64,000 nt of DNA from Roseobacter fucihabitans (GCF_014337925.2 NZ_CP143423.1:1766501-1830500); one strand, 5' to 3'; shown: positions 43,958 to 52,869, counted from the stretch's first letter. The notes: generated by a model not told the origin, from the letters alone. A program made the numbers and translations.

Positions 43958-44229
43958 CGACTTTGGCCTGCAAAGAAGATTGCCGCTTTTTTTAACACTT
44001 CCCTCTCCTCGCGAAGCAACCGAACTTCCTTGCGAAGGCGTTCGTTCTCTTTCTCGACATCCTCGTGAGGACCCGACATCAGGTTGTCATGCTGATGCTT
44101 TTGAACCCACTTGTTCAACGTCGAAAGCCCAACTCCTAAATCCGCTGCCGCTTGCGGTCGTGTCAGCCCACTGGTCGTTGCGATGCGTACTGCATCAAGA
44201 CGAAACTCGTCTGTGTATCTCGGTGCCAT
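43954..44229 (-). CDS. IS3-family transposase OrfA
   Basis: 91 residues. Helix-turn-helix 'YTDEFRLDAVRIATTSGLTRPQAAADLGVGLSTLNKWVQKH' binds the element's ends, and the leucine-zipper-like 'VEKENERLRKEVRLLREEREVLKKAAIFFA' mediates multimerisation. The A7 run at 43993-43987 lies in 'VLKKAA', from which a -1 slip leads without stop into orfB. Confidence 0.93.
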   Translation of the reverse strand: MAPRYTDEFRLDAVRIATTSGLTRPQAAADLGVGLSTLNKWVQKHQHDNLMSGPHEDVEKENERLRKEVRLLREEREVLKKAAIFFAGQSR

Positions 44230-44462
44230 TCTCTATCTCCTTCATAGCAAACATTGCTCGAAAGAGACCGGAACTAAAACGTGGCAAGACCAATCAACCC
44301 CGAACACCATAGTGAGGCGCACCGCGCGACCTCGAAGAGAACGATGACCCTGAAGCACCGAGCTATCCCGCTCTTGGCTATCCCGCAAAAAGAAAACCTA
44401 ACTCGATCACCTGTTCCATGCACTCTGAAAAACGTTTTACATTGAAAGGAGCATCCACACAC

Positions 44463-44570
44463 GGGTTTAATAATCCACGACGGCGGTACGCGAGGTTAGG
44501 CGGCAAAAGCCCTGTCGTCTTGAAACGAAAGGCCGCATCAATGGTGCTTGGAGACCGGGCACGTCACTAA
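44463..44570 (+). pseudogene. IS3-family orfB C-terminal remnant
   Basis: Frame from 44463 reads 'GFNNPRRRYARLGGKSPVVLKRKAAS', matching the intact orfB end 'GFYNPRRRHSSLGGKSPLAFERKAA', and stops at 44568-44570, 16 bases before the outer inverted repeat. With the remnant at 41609-41791 it shows where the older element was split. Confidence 0.8.
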
Positions 44571-44730
44571 ATCGCGACAGGTCCAGTTCCGCGCGGCCGC
44601 AACACCGCCTGCTTCGCCGATGAGACCGCAGGCCTGGCTCATTGACCCGGTTGAATTGCGATTGCAGGGCGGATGCAATATCGCGCCGCGCGACCCAAAA
44701 TCCAGCCCGCCCGCGCTACTCTTCGCGCTG

Positions 44731-45594
44731 TCAGATTTTGTTAATGGGAAGTTTAAGCATCACATCGCCCTGTTCGTCCGGCTCGGGCATGTGACCTGCG
44801 CGCATGTTCACCTGCAAAGAAGGCAGGATAAGTTTGGGCATACCCAGCGTTGCATCACGCGCCTCGCGCATTTGCACGAATGTTTCCTCTCCACGATCCT
44901 GACCGATGTGAATATTGGCGGCCTTCTGGGCTGCAACGGTGGTTTCCCAGGCGAATGTCTCTCGCCCTGGTGCCTTGTAGTCGTGCCCGACAAAGATACG
45001 GGTACAATCGGGAAGCGTTAGGATGCGTTGGATGGATTGGTAAAGGTCATGCGCTGACCCTCCCGGAAAATCGCAGCGCGCGGTCCCGAAATCGGGCATA
45101 AAAAGCGTATCGCCAACAAAAGCCGCATCGCCAATCACATAGGTCATGCAGGCCGGCGTATGACCGGGCGTATGCATCACATCTGCGCGCATCTGTCCAA
45201 TGTGGAAGCTGTCCTTATCGCCGAAAAGCCGGTCAAACTGACTGCCGTCGCGCTGAAAAGCCGTACCTTCGTTGAAGACCTTGCCAAAGGTGTCCTGGAC
45301 CGTCTTGATCTGCTCGCAAATACCGATTTTTCCGCCCAGCTTTTCCTGAAGGTAGGGGGCGGCAGAAAGGTGGTCCGCATGCACATGTGTTTCCAGAATC
45401 CACTGAACCTGCAATTGTTCTGCTTGGATATGGGCGATGATTGACTCCGCAGATCGGGTGCTGGTACGTCCCGAGGCCTGATCAAAATCCAACACGGAAT
45501 CCACAATGGCGCAGGCCGTTCCTTGCGGGTCGCGTACGACGTAACTGACTGTATTTGTTGCGGTATCGAAGAAGGCTTTGACATCTGGCGACAT
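44731..45594 (-). CDS. MBL-fold persulfide/sulfur dioxygenase-like hydrolase
   Basis: 287 residues. Metallo-beta-lactamase motifs 'ETHVHADHLSAAPYL' (THxHxDH), 'HTPGHTPACMTYVIGDAAFVGDTLF' and 'IFVGHDYKAPG' give the metal ligands. The whole resembles the sulfur dioxygenase half of Blh/ETHE1-like proteins that oxidise glutathione persulfide to sulfite. ATG 45594 gives MSPDVKAFFDT; the frame is open upstream but GGGAG sits at the right distance for this start. The DUF442 gene at 41024 is its usual companion and lies downstream beyond the IS block. Confidence 0.88.
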   Translation of the reverse strand: MSPDVKAFFDTATNTVSYVVRDPQGTACAIVDSVLDFDQASGRTSTRSAESIIAHIQAEQLQVQWILETHVHADHLSAAPYLQEKLGGKIGICEQIKTVQDTFGKVFNEGTAFQRDGSQFDRLFGDKDSFHIGQMRADVMHTPGHTPACMTYVIGDAAFVGDTLFMPDFGTARCDFPGGSAHDLYQSIQRILTLPDCTRIFVGHDYKAPGRETFAWETTVAAQKAANIHIGQDRGEETFVQMREARDATLGMPKLILPSLQVNMRAGHMPEPDEQGDVMLKLPINKI

Positions 45595-45658
45595 GCGGCA
45601 CACTCCCTGTTTGACGGTGAGCATAGAGCCCACCCGACGGGCCTTGCAAGTGAAACCG

Positions 45659-45901
45659 TCAGCTCAGAAAGATGCCCAGAATGACCAGCATTAACCCGAT
45701 CACGGAAAGGAACAATGCGGCGAGGTTCATCGGCAACGCTTTTCGCAATTTAGCGCGCATTTCCGTGTCATCAAGTTTGGCGCGTCTGGCGCGGGCGACA
45801 TAGAGGATGCACCACAGCAATCCAAAAAGGCCTATAAGAGAGAGGGCTGCACCCCCCCAGATCAGGAGTTCGAATATAAAAGGTGTTTGCGTATTTTCCA
45901 T
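45659..45901 (-). CDS. Small two-helix membrane protein
   Basis: 80 residues: 'FIFELLIWGGAALSLIGLFGLLWCILYVARARRAK' and 'NLAALFLSVIGLMLVILGIFLS' are two membrane helices flanking a charged cytoplasmic loop (RARRAKLDDTEMRAKLRKAL). Start ATG 45901 gives MENTQTPF; the longer open frame upstream lacks coding character. No family name recognised. It is 64 bases upstream of the dioxygenase gene and could share its transcript. Confidence 0.7.
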   Translation of the reverse strand: MENTQTPFIFELLIWGGAALSLIGLFGLLWCILYVARARRAKLDDTEMRAKLRKALPMNLAALFLSVIGLMLVILGIFLS

Positions 45902-46210
45902 GCAAAAGCAGCTATCCAATCGCCGTTCCAAGCGCAAGACGGGGGCGCAAGAGTTTTTTGAACTGGTGCTTGAGCTGTGCTTGCACGGCATTTTCACCAA
46001 GCTTTGCCCTTCCAAAACGGGAGTTCGAAGGGGCGGTTCTGGGACCCTCGCGGCGGATGATGGTGCCTTAAACGAGCATGCAAAAGGACACTCCGGGCGT
46101 CCGAAAATAGGGGATGACACGAAAGCCATGCCGATACGAAAGCCGCTTGCAGCGCGCGTTCCAGACCGCTAGGCAAGGGTCCTTAACATCACTTCTTTCA
46201 GGAGCGTACC

Positions 46211-46495
46211 ATGAGTGACACCGCCACAGATCCTTCCGTCATCGAAACGCAAGGCGATGCAACTTATCGCGTAACCGCTAATGAATTACGTCAGTTCGTG
46301 GAGCGGATCGAGCGGCTGGATGCGGAAAAGAAGGACCTTGCGGAGCAGCAAAAGGAAGTAATGGCGGAGGCCAAGGCGCGCGGTTATGATACGAAAGTTC
46401 TGCGTAAAGTGATTGCGCTGCGCAAAAGAGACGCAGATGATATCGCCGAAGAAGAAGCGGTGATGGAGATGTATAAAGAAGCGCTCGGGATGTGA
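46211..46495 (+). CDS. gapR: GapR-family (DUF2312) DNA-binding protein
   Basis: 94 residues. GapR is a nucleoid protein of alphaproteobacteria that encircles overtwisted DNA and aids replication. The family pattern 'ANELRQFVERIERLDAEKKDLAEQQKEVMAEAKARGYDTKVLRKVIALRKRD' with a long coiled-coil helix is complete. AGGAG lies seven bases before ATG 46211. It stands alone between oppositely oriented units. Confidence 0.95.
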   Translation: MSDTATDPSVIETQGDATYRVTANELRQFVERIERLDAEKKDLAEQQKEVMAEAKARGYDTKVLRKVIALRKRDADDIAEEEAVMEMYKEALGM

Positions 46496-46666
46496 GCGGG
46501 GGCGGCCGCGTCCGGCAGGGCAATGAGCGCTGGAGCCGTTGCGCGGGTCGTTATGCTGGTGCAGGACGGATAAAAGACGTGCTATTGTACCGCGCCCCGC
46601 ATCCATATGAGGACGACCAAACGCCGGGGGTGAGTTAAGCCGCTCCGTCCCAGAAAGCGGTCCCGC

Positions 46667-47743
46667 CTAGTCTTCCTGAGGCAGCAGTACGGGACCTTTT
46701 TCGGCAAAGGACATCCTCAGATCGGTGCCGACTTCCAGGGGTTCATCGACGTTGTCCTGCACGGCGAAGACTTTGCCAAATGCTCCCTCAAGCGTGTATT
46801 CCATCCGCACCCCGACGTAAGTGGCTTTGATGATCCGGGCTGCGACACCCTCGGATGCGCCCAAAACAATCCGGGAGGGGCGTATGGCCAGGGTGGCTGC
46901 ACCCGCACCGAGCCCGCGGGCGGGCAGGTGGTGGCGGTAGCCTTCGATCTCTATGGTCGCCATCTCGCCGTCAACCGCCACGATCTGGCAGCCGATCAGA
47001 TTGGCCTCCCCGATAAAATCCGCAACGAAACGGTCATTGGGCGCGTCATAGAGCTGGCGCGGGGTGCCAATCTGGGCGATGGCGGCGTTGCGCATCACGA
47101 CGATCTGATCGGAAACGGCGAGGGCTTCTTCCTGATCATGCGTCACGTAGATCACGGTAAGCCCGAGGTCCTGCTGGATCGCGCGGATGTCCTCGCGCAC
47201 CTGACGGCGCAATTTGGCATCCAGATTGGAGAGCGGTTCGTCAAACAACAGCACCTGCGGCTCCAGCACGAGCGCGCGCGCGACGGCGACACGCTGTTGT
47301 TGCCCGCCTGAAAGCTCGGACGGCAGGCGTTTGTCAAAGCCGTTGAGGCCGATAAGCTCCAGACCCTGTTGCGCGCGGGCGCGCGCCTCCTCCTTGCCGA
47401 AACCGGAAAATGTGAGCCCATACATCACGTTCTCAACCACGCTCATATGCGGAAACAGCGCGTAGGATTGAAACACCATCGACACATCCCGATCGGTCGC
47501 GGGCAGTTTCGTCACGTCCCGCTCTCCGATCAGGATGCGCCCGGAACTGGCCATCTCCAGCCCGGCAATCATGCGCAAAGTGGTGGTCTTGCCACAGCCC
47601 GAGGGGCCGAGCAACGTGACCAATGTACCCGCCTCGACATGCAGATCAATGGCATCGACCGCGATTACATCTTTGCCAAAGAGTTTGGACACGCCCTCAA
47701 AGCGAACCGGTGCCGCCTTGCTTGCGATTTTTGCCTCAGTCAT
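46667..47743 (-). CDS. ABC transporter ATP-binding protein, Fe3+/2-aminoethylphosphonate class
   Basis: 358 residues with C-terminal TOBE region. Walker A '[19 protein letters not shown]', Q-loop 'VFQSYALFPHMSV', signature 'LSGGQQQRVAVARAL', Walker B '[13 protein letters not shown]', switch 'YVTHDQEEAL', TOBE 'LAIRPSRIVLG'. Its start overlaps the fused permease stop as ATGA. Spermidine/iron/aminoethylphosphonate ATPases share this layout; the substrate is inferred from the binding protein and is unsettled. Confidence 0.93.
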   Translation of the reverse strand: MTEAKIASKAAPVRFEGVSKLFGKDVIAVDAIDLHVEAGTLVTLLGPSGCGKTTTLRMIAGLEMASSGRILIGERDVTKLPATDRDVSMVFQSYALFPHMSVVENVMYGLTFSGFGKEEARARAQQGLELIGLNGFDKRLPSELSGGQQQRVAVARALVLEPQVLLFDEPLSNLDAKLRRQVREDIRAIQQDLGLTVIYVTHDQEEALAVSDQIVVMRNAAIAQIGTPRQLYDAPNDRFVADFIGEANLIGCQIVAVDGEMATIEIEGYRHHLPARGLGAGAATLAIRPSRIVLGASEGVAARIIKATYVGVRMEYTLEGAFGKVFAVQDNVDEPLEVGTDLRMSFAEKGPVLLPQED

Positions 47744-49959
47744 GTCGATGCCTCCGTTCCATGTTGGCTCCGCCGTCCGATCTGCACGCGACCGACCAGA
47801 AATTGCAGCAGCCCAACAGCGCTCAGCATCACGAAGATCAATGTCGTGGAATAGGCGATGGCGAGGCCGTAGTCGTTATTTTCCACCCGACCGATGATGT
47901 AGCTGGTGGCCATGTCATATTCCGCCGACACCAGAAAGATGACGGCTGAAATCGCCGTCATGGCGCGCACGAAGGAATAGACGAGTGCGGCCAAAATCGC
48001 CGGTCTTAACAGTGGCAGGATCACAAGCCGGAAGGTTTGCCAGGAGTTGGCCCCAAGCGTCAGCGAGCTTTCATCCAGCGATTTGTCGAGCTGGCTCATC
48101 GAGGCGATCCCAGCGCGCACGCCCACGGGCATGTTGCGGAAGATGAAGCTGATGACGAGGATGACGCCGGTGCCGGTGATCTCGAGGGGCGGGACGTTAA
48201 AGGCGAGGATGTAGCTCACACCGATAACCGTACCGGGGATCGCGAAGGACAGCATCGTGCCGAATTCGAACGCGTTTTTACCCGCGAAATTCTGGCGGGT
48301 GAGCAGGTAGGCGGTGACAAGGCCAACTGCCGCCGTCAAGGGGGCGGCGATGGCCGCGATGGTGATTGTGGTCCAGAAACTATCCCAGGCCGCGCCGGTC
48401 CAGCGGATGCCGCTCTCCTCGAAACGCACCGAAAAAGCAGTGACATAATGCTTGAAGGTCAGCGAGTTATTAACGCCCCAAAGTTCAACCACGCTGCCGT
48501 AGATGATCATCGCGTATACAACCATGGTGAAAACCGCCCATCCCAAAGCGATGGATAATACCGGTAGGGACAGGCGCGTGGGCATCAAGGGATGCACCCC
48601 GGCATCGCCCTTGCCCGAGACGGTGGTGTAGCTTTTTTTGCCCAGCCACGCGCGTTGTGCATAAAACGCCGAGAGGGTGAAGAACAACAGCACCATCGCC
48701 AGAACCGCCGCGCGTCCCTGGTCATATTGCGCGCCGACAATAGCGAAAAATATTTCGGTCGATAGCACGTCGAAATTGCCGCCCAGAACCAGCGGGTTGC
48801 CAAAATCAGCCATGCTTTCGATGAAGCCAAGTAGGAACGCATTGGCCAGACCGGGGCGCATCAGCGGCAGCGAAACCGTACGGAAAGTCTGCCAACGGTT
48901 GGCGCGCAGGGTTTGGGCGGCTTCTTCCATGGATGGGCTGACGCCTTCGACCACGCCAATCAGCACCAGAAAAGCGATGGGGGTAAAGGCCAGCGTTTGC
49001 GCGATCAAGACGCCGGGCATGCCATAGAGCCAGCGCGTGGGTTGCACGCCAAACAGGTCGGCGAAAAAGACCGTGACGGACCCCGAGAGGCCAAAAAGCA
49101 GGATCAGGGCAAGGCCGATCACAAAGGGCGGGGTGATGATGGGCAGGACGGTCAGCGCCCGGATCGCGCGTTTATACCGGAACCCCGAGCGCGTGACGAC
49201 AAGCGCAAAACACAATCCCAGAGCCGTGGTGATGAAGCCGACCATCAGCGCGAGGAACAGCGAATTCCAGGCCGCGCCGCATTTGGCACCCGTCAGGCAG
49301 CCCAGACCCCAGAGCCTGTCATCAAAGAATTTCGCGGCAAATACGGAGATGGAATAGGCTCCATCCTCGGTCACAAAGGCCGCAAAGAGCATTTTGGCGA
49401 TGGGAAAGAAAACAAATACGGTAACAATGGTGATCACGCCGCCGATGGCGCTGACTACGAATACGTCGCCGTTGATCGCGCCGCGGGCCGCAATGCCTTG
49501 TGTCAGCAGAAACAGGAAGGCGGAGGCGGTGATCATCGCGCCGTACCCCATGCCGAATTGGCGATCCCCAAGCGGGCCAAATGATGCGGTGAGCCAGTCG
49601 AAATTGAACCCGCGGATGCCGATGCCGAAGCCCTGCGCGATCAGCCAGCCAAAGCCGAGCGTGCCGGATAGAAGCAGCAAGGTCGCAAACCGGGGATCGG
49701 ATTTTGGGCGTCTGAGCGCAAACAATGGCAAGACCAGTGCAATCACCAGCGGGGCGAGCCAGAGCTTGGCACCCTGCGCGATCAGAAACGCCGCCGGGGC
49801 ATAATCGGGGTCAAACGGATATCCCTCCCGCAGCCAGTCAAAAGACAGCAGCCCGTCCTCAAGCATATACCATGGCAAAAGGCAGTAGCCGATCCACCCG
49901 GCGATGACCCAGAAGGTCAGAACCGGATGGATCGCGCGTTCACTTGTCTGATCGGACAT
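47740..49959 (-). CDS. Fused dual ABC transporter permease, Fe3+/2-aminoethylphosphonate class
   Basis: 739 residues, holding two permease domains in one chain with about 12-14 membrane helices. The first EAA-type loop is 'EEAAQTLRANRWQTFRTVSLPLMRPGLANAFLL', the second 'DESSLTLGANSWQTFRLVILPLLRPAILAALVY'. The N-terminal ~200 residues add further hydrophobic segments beyond the usual two-domain form. ATG 49959 is three bases after the binding-protein stop; GTG 49962 is one codon earlier. Confidence 0.93.
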   Translation of the reverse strand: MSDQTSERAIHPVLTFWVIAGWIGYCLLPWYMLEDGLLSFDWLREGYPFDPDYAPAAFLIAQGAKLWLAPLVIALVLPLFALRRPKSDPRFATLLLLSGTLGFGWLIAQGFGIGIRGFNFDWLTASFGPLGDRQFGMGYGAMITASAFLFLLTQGIAARGAINGDVFVVSAIGGVITIVTVFVFFPIAKMLFAAFVTEDGAYSISVFAAKFFDDRLWGLGCLTGAKCGAAWNSLFLALMVGFITTALGLCFALVVTRSGFRYKRAIRALTVLPIITPPFVIGLALILLFGLSGSVTVFFADLFGVQPTRWLYGMPGVLIAQTLAFTPIAFLVLIGVVEGVSPSMEEAAQTLRANRWQTFRTVSLPLMRPGLANAFLLGFIESMADFGNPLVLGGNFDVLSTEIFFAIVGAQYDQGRAAVLAMVLLFFTLSAFYAQRAWLGKKSYTTVSGKGDAGVHPLMPTRLSLPVLSIALGWAVFTMVVYAMIIYGSVVELWGVNNSLTFKHYVTAFSVRFEESGIRWTGAAWDSFWTTITIAAIAAPLTAAVGLVTAYLLTRQNFAGKNAFEFGTMLSFAIPGTVIGVSYILAFNVPPLEITGTGVILVISFIFRNMPVGVRAGIASMSQLDKSLDESSLTLGANSWQTFRLVILPLLRPAILAALVYSFVRAMTAISAVIFLVSAEYDMATSYIIGRVENNDYGLAIAYSTTLIFVMLSAVGLLQFLVGRVQIGRRSQHGTEAST

Positions 49960-49962
49960 CAC

Positions 49963-50988
49963 TTACTGCGCGAGCACCGAGACTTCCTCATCCCATTTCT
50001 GCAACAGACGTTTGCGCTCATCCGAGGAGCCGTATTTCTTGAAGTCATAATCAATCAGCTTGATCGTGCTCATGTCGGGCGCGCTTTCCGAGGTGGACGC
50101 GCCCTTGTTGGAGGGCACCTGAAAGGCGTTGACCTGGAGCGCGAGGTTCTGCGCTTCCGCGCTCAGCGCCCAGTCATAGAACTTCTTGGCTTCTTCCTCA
50201 TTACGCGACCCGTCGATGATCGACATGGACCCGATTTCATAGCCCGTGCCCTCGCAAGGCGCGACGACTTTGATCGGGAAACCCGACACGGCCTGTGCCA
50301 CCGCATCATGCATGAAAACGATGCCGACGGTGTTTTCGCCCCGGCCTGCCGCCTTGATCGGGGCAGAACCCGATTTGGTGTATTGGTTGATATTGGCATG
50401 CAGGCCTTTCATGAATTCAAAGCCTTCGTCCTCGCCAAAAATCTGCACCATCGAGGCCAGCGTTGTATAGGCCGTGCCCGACGAATTGGGGTTCGCCATC
50501 TGCACATGGCCTTTGAACTCGGGTTTCAACAGATCCTTCCAGCAGGCGGGTTCGGGCAGGTTATTCGCCGCCATCAGGTCGGTGTTATAGCCATACCCCA
50601 AAGCACCGGAATAGATGCCGATGGTGCGGTCACCGGCGCTTGTCGCCTGGTTGATCGCCCAGTCATGCAATTGATCGCGCATCGGCGAGACATAGGCCAT
50701 CGTCAGGCCTTCTTCGGCCGCCTGAAGATGCGGATCACCGGTGCCGCCCCACCAGACATCGCCTTTGGGGTTAGCGGATTCCGCCTTGATCTGCGCAAAG
50801 GTCTCGCCGGAGGATTTGCGTGTCATGTTCACGTCAATCCCGCTCGCATCCTCAAAGCTGCGCGCCATCAACTGGCACCAGTCTTCCTGTGCGCTGCAAT
50901 AAAAGGTCAGCTTGTCCGCCTGCGCCGCTGTCATGGACGCCGACAAGGCGATCAATGATCCCGCAACTGTGGTTGTAAAACGTTTCAT
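49963..50988 (-). CDS. Extracellular solute-binding protein, AfuA/FbpA-like
   Basis: 341 residues. Signal peptide MKRFTTTVAGSLIALSASMTAAQA. The mature start 'DKLTFYCSAQEDWCQLMARSFEDASGIDVNMTRKSSGETFAQIKAE' and 'GDVWWGGTGDPHLQAAEEGL' fit the iron/aminoethylphosphonate family. The paired tyrosines that bind iron in FbpA proteins are absent: the corresponding stretch reads 'GIVFMHDAVAQ'. Thus an organic ligand such as 2-aminoethylphosphonate or another small acid is at least as likely as iron. ATG 50988 has GGAGGAG eight bases upstream. Confidence 0.9.
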   Translation of the reverse strand: MKRFTTTVAGSLIALSASMTAAQADKLTFYCSAQEDWCQLMARSFEDASGIDVNMTRKSSGETFAQIKAESANPKGDVWWGGTGDPHLQAAEEGLTMAYVSPMRDQLHDWAINQATSAGDRTIGIYSGALGYGYNTDLMAANNLPEPACWKDLLKPEFKGHVQMANPNSSGTAYTTLASMVQIFGEDEGFEFMKGLHANINQYTKSGSAPIKAAGRGENTVGIVFMHDAVAQAVSGFPIKVVAPCEGTGYEIGSMSIIDGSRNEEEAKKFYDWALSAEAQNLALQVNAFQVPSNKGASTSESAPDMSTIKLIDYDFKKYGSSDERKRLLQKWDEEVSVLAQ

Positions 50989-51886
50989 TCTCACTCCTCC
51001 CAAGTGGTTCTTATGGTCCGGTTTGCCCGGTTCTGATGTGCAAGGCTTCTGAGGCGCTTGCGTCATTTCTGTTTCGTGAAATTCCTAGGTCCTGCGCAAA
51101 GGTCAGCATCGAAATGTAGTTGATGCAACAAAATAATTGTAATTCAGCCCGAAACACCACAAGGATTACCAAGAATTGGGTTGGATCGGATGTTTGTCAG
51201 AAGTGGCGTCACATGATTTTTGAGGAGGGCTTGCGTGGGGGGATTCTGGACGCCTTCGCGGGTGTCTTCTGGAAATGAAGCTGCGTGCCCCTGTTCGTTT
51301 CAGCGCTTTGGCGAACCCCTTGAGACCTGTTGGTGAGAGGTTGCGGTGCGATCCGGGCACCTTGGTCAAAAACGCCTTGATTGGGCTTCGGTCCGGTCGG
51401 TTTTTGGCGCGACTGCGGCGGCATATTTCGACGCTCACCGAACAGACAAATGCACCTCTTGTTGACCGCGACGCCACCGCGCATCGTGCCACCTCCAAAC
51501 TGGAAAACCATGAAACGGTGATGATCGTGCCGGGGCCAACCAGCATCGAAGTGATAAAAAGTTTCGCCCCATCGGGATGCGTATCGAGCTTACAAATACG
51601 CGGTTGTCGGCGCGGCGGCACGGCCATTGTTGCGCGGGTTTTCAGGCGTCATGAACCGCAGCGTGGCACAGGGCACCCTGCGTCAGCTTTTGATCCCGTC
51701 ACAGAAATTCGCTCGAAAGGGGTTGGCACGGGGTGGCAAATTGCGGCAGCTTTGCATGAGCTGCTTGGATGCCAAACCCAAAAGGGTCTGCTGGCATCAT
51801 GGGACGCGGCCCGTGTTGATATTGGCGTTGCAGGCGCGATGCCGATGAGCACATAGTAAAACAATAAAATCCTTGGGAGGGAAAAT
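50989..51886. other. Nearly 900-base region without recognised gene
   Basis: Between two divergent transporter operons. Open frames at 51275-51856 (plus) and 51166-51627 (minus) have no recognisable domains. The final 40 bases hold GGGAGG, the ribosome-binding site of phnD. Decayed coding DNA, possibly a lost regulator, is one explanation. Confidence 0.4.
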
Positions 51887-52861
51887 ATGACTGTTGAATT
51901 CAAATTGCTATTTGGGGCATGTGCGGTGGCGCTGATGTCCTATTCCACAACCGTGGCGGCACAGGATTGCCCGCGCGGCGATCTGGACGCACGGTTTTGC
52001 GATGTCGATGGCGACCTTGTGGCCGACACCCCCACCGACCCGGCCGATCAGGTCAATCCAGACACGCTGATCTTTGCCTATACGCCCGTCGAAGACCCCG
52101 CGGTCTATAAAGAAGCCTGGTCCGATTTTTTGACCCATCTGGAGGCGGAGACCGGCAAATCCGTGGTATTCTTCCCGGTTCAGAATAACGCGGCCCAGAT
52201 CGAGGCCATGCGCTCGGGACGTCTGCACATCGCGGGCTTTAACACGGGCTCCAACCCGCTGGCGGTGAATTGTGCGGGCTTCAGCCCCTTCACGATCATG
52301 GCGTCAGAGGACGGCAATTTCGGCTATGAGATGGAGATCATAACCTATCCCGGATCGGGTATCGAATCGCCTGCCGACATCGAAGGCAAGCAGATGGCCT
52401 TTACCTCGCCCACGTCCAACTCCGGCTTCAAAGCGCCCTCTGCGATCCTCAAAGCGGAATTCGGATTGGAAGCGGAGAAGAACTTCGAGCCGGTCTATTC
52501 GGGCAAGCATGACAACTCGATCCTCGGCGTGGCCAATAAGGATTACGCGGTCGCCGCCATTGCCAATTCGGTGATGAGTCGGATGATCGAGCGCGACGTG
52601 ATCACGCCCGATCAGGTCGTATCGATCTATAAATCGCAGACCTTTCCGACCACCGGTTTCGGCACAGCCCATAACCTTGCGCCGGAGTTGAAAGAATCCA
52701 TTCGCAACGCCTTTTTCAACTTCGAGTGGGAAGGCACCTCGCTGAAAGCGGAGTTCGAAAAGTCCAACGAAGGGCAGTTCCTGGAGATGAATTACAAGGA
52801 TTTCTGGGATGTGATCCGCAAGATCGACACGGCCAACGGCGTCAGCTACGCCTGCGAATAA
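51887..52861 (+). CDS. phnD: Phosphonate/phosphite ABC transporter substrate-binding protein PhnD
   Basis: 324 residues. Signal peptide ending 'TTVAAQ'; after a short Cys-containing stretch ('DCPRGDLDARFCDVDGDLVAD') the PhnD domain begins: 'TLIFAYTPVEDPAVYKEAWSDFLTHLEAETGKSVVFFPVQNNAAQIEAMRSGRLHIAGFNTGS' and 'MAFTSPTSNSGFKAPSAIL' (phosphonate-binding Ser/Thr cluster), 'VYSGKHDNSILGVANKDYAVAAIANSV'. It leads the phnD-phnC-phnE-phnE operon. Phosphite or organophosphonate are both possible ligands; no C-P lyase genes are in the window. Confidence 0.93.
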   Translation: MTVEFKLLFGACAVALMSYSTTVAAQDCPRGDLDARFCDVDGDLVADTPTDPADQVNPDTLIFAYTPVEDPAVYKEAWSDFLTHLEAETGKSVVFFPVQNNAAQIEAMRSGRLHIAGFNTGSNPLAVNCAGFSPFTIMASEDGNFGYEMEIITYPGSGIESPADIEGKQMAFTSPTSNSGFKAPSAILKAEFGLEAEKNFEPVYSGKHDNSILGVANKDYAVAAIANSVMSRMIERDVITPDQVVSIYKSQTFPTTGFGTAHNLAPELKESIRNAFFNFEWEGTSLKAEFEKSNEGQFLEMNYKDFWDVIRKIDTANGVSYACE

Positions 52862-52869
52862 AGACCGAC

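Larger units (their letters stand above)
43062..44292 (-). mobile_element. Intact IS3-family insertion sequence, 1231 bp
   Basis: Terminal inverted repeats: TGGTCTTGTCGCG... at 43062-43091 and the complementary ...GGCAAGACCA at 44263-44292, about 24 of 30 positions matching and sharing GTTCCGGTCTCT at the inner edge. ATC at 43059-43061 and at 44293-44295 gives a three-base target duplication, typical for IS3. It encodes orfA and orfB with a run of seven A where a -1 frameshift would fuse them. It appears complete and possibly mobile. Confidence 0.9.
41551..44586. mobile_element. Nested insertion-sequence block (relic IS3-type element invaded by others)
   Basis: The block is bounded by CTGGACCTGTCGCG at 41551-41564 and its inverted copy at 44573-44586, with partial match continuing a few bases inside (TTT.GTG). 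Just inside the ends lie fragments of one IS3-family element on the plus strand: an orfA/orfB deletion fusion at 41609-41791 and an orfB tail at 44463-44570. Between them are a decayed IS110-type transposase and one intact IS3 element. No target duplication is visible at the outer ends, fitting an old insertion. Confidence 0.7.

Noticed and set aside
41551-44586. Idea that the IS block is a composite transposon carrying cargo
   Set aside because: Nothing between the outer repeats except transposase genes and fragments; no cargo gene.
51275-51856. 193-codon open frame in the gap before phnD
   Set aside because: No domain, weak start, mixed composition; kept only as an unexplained region.
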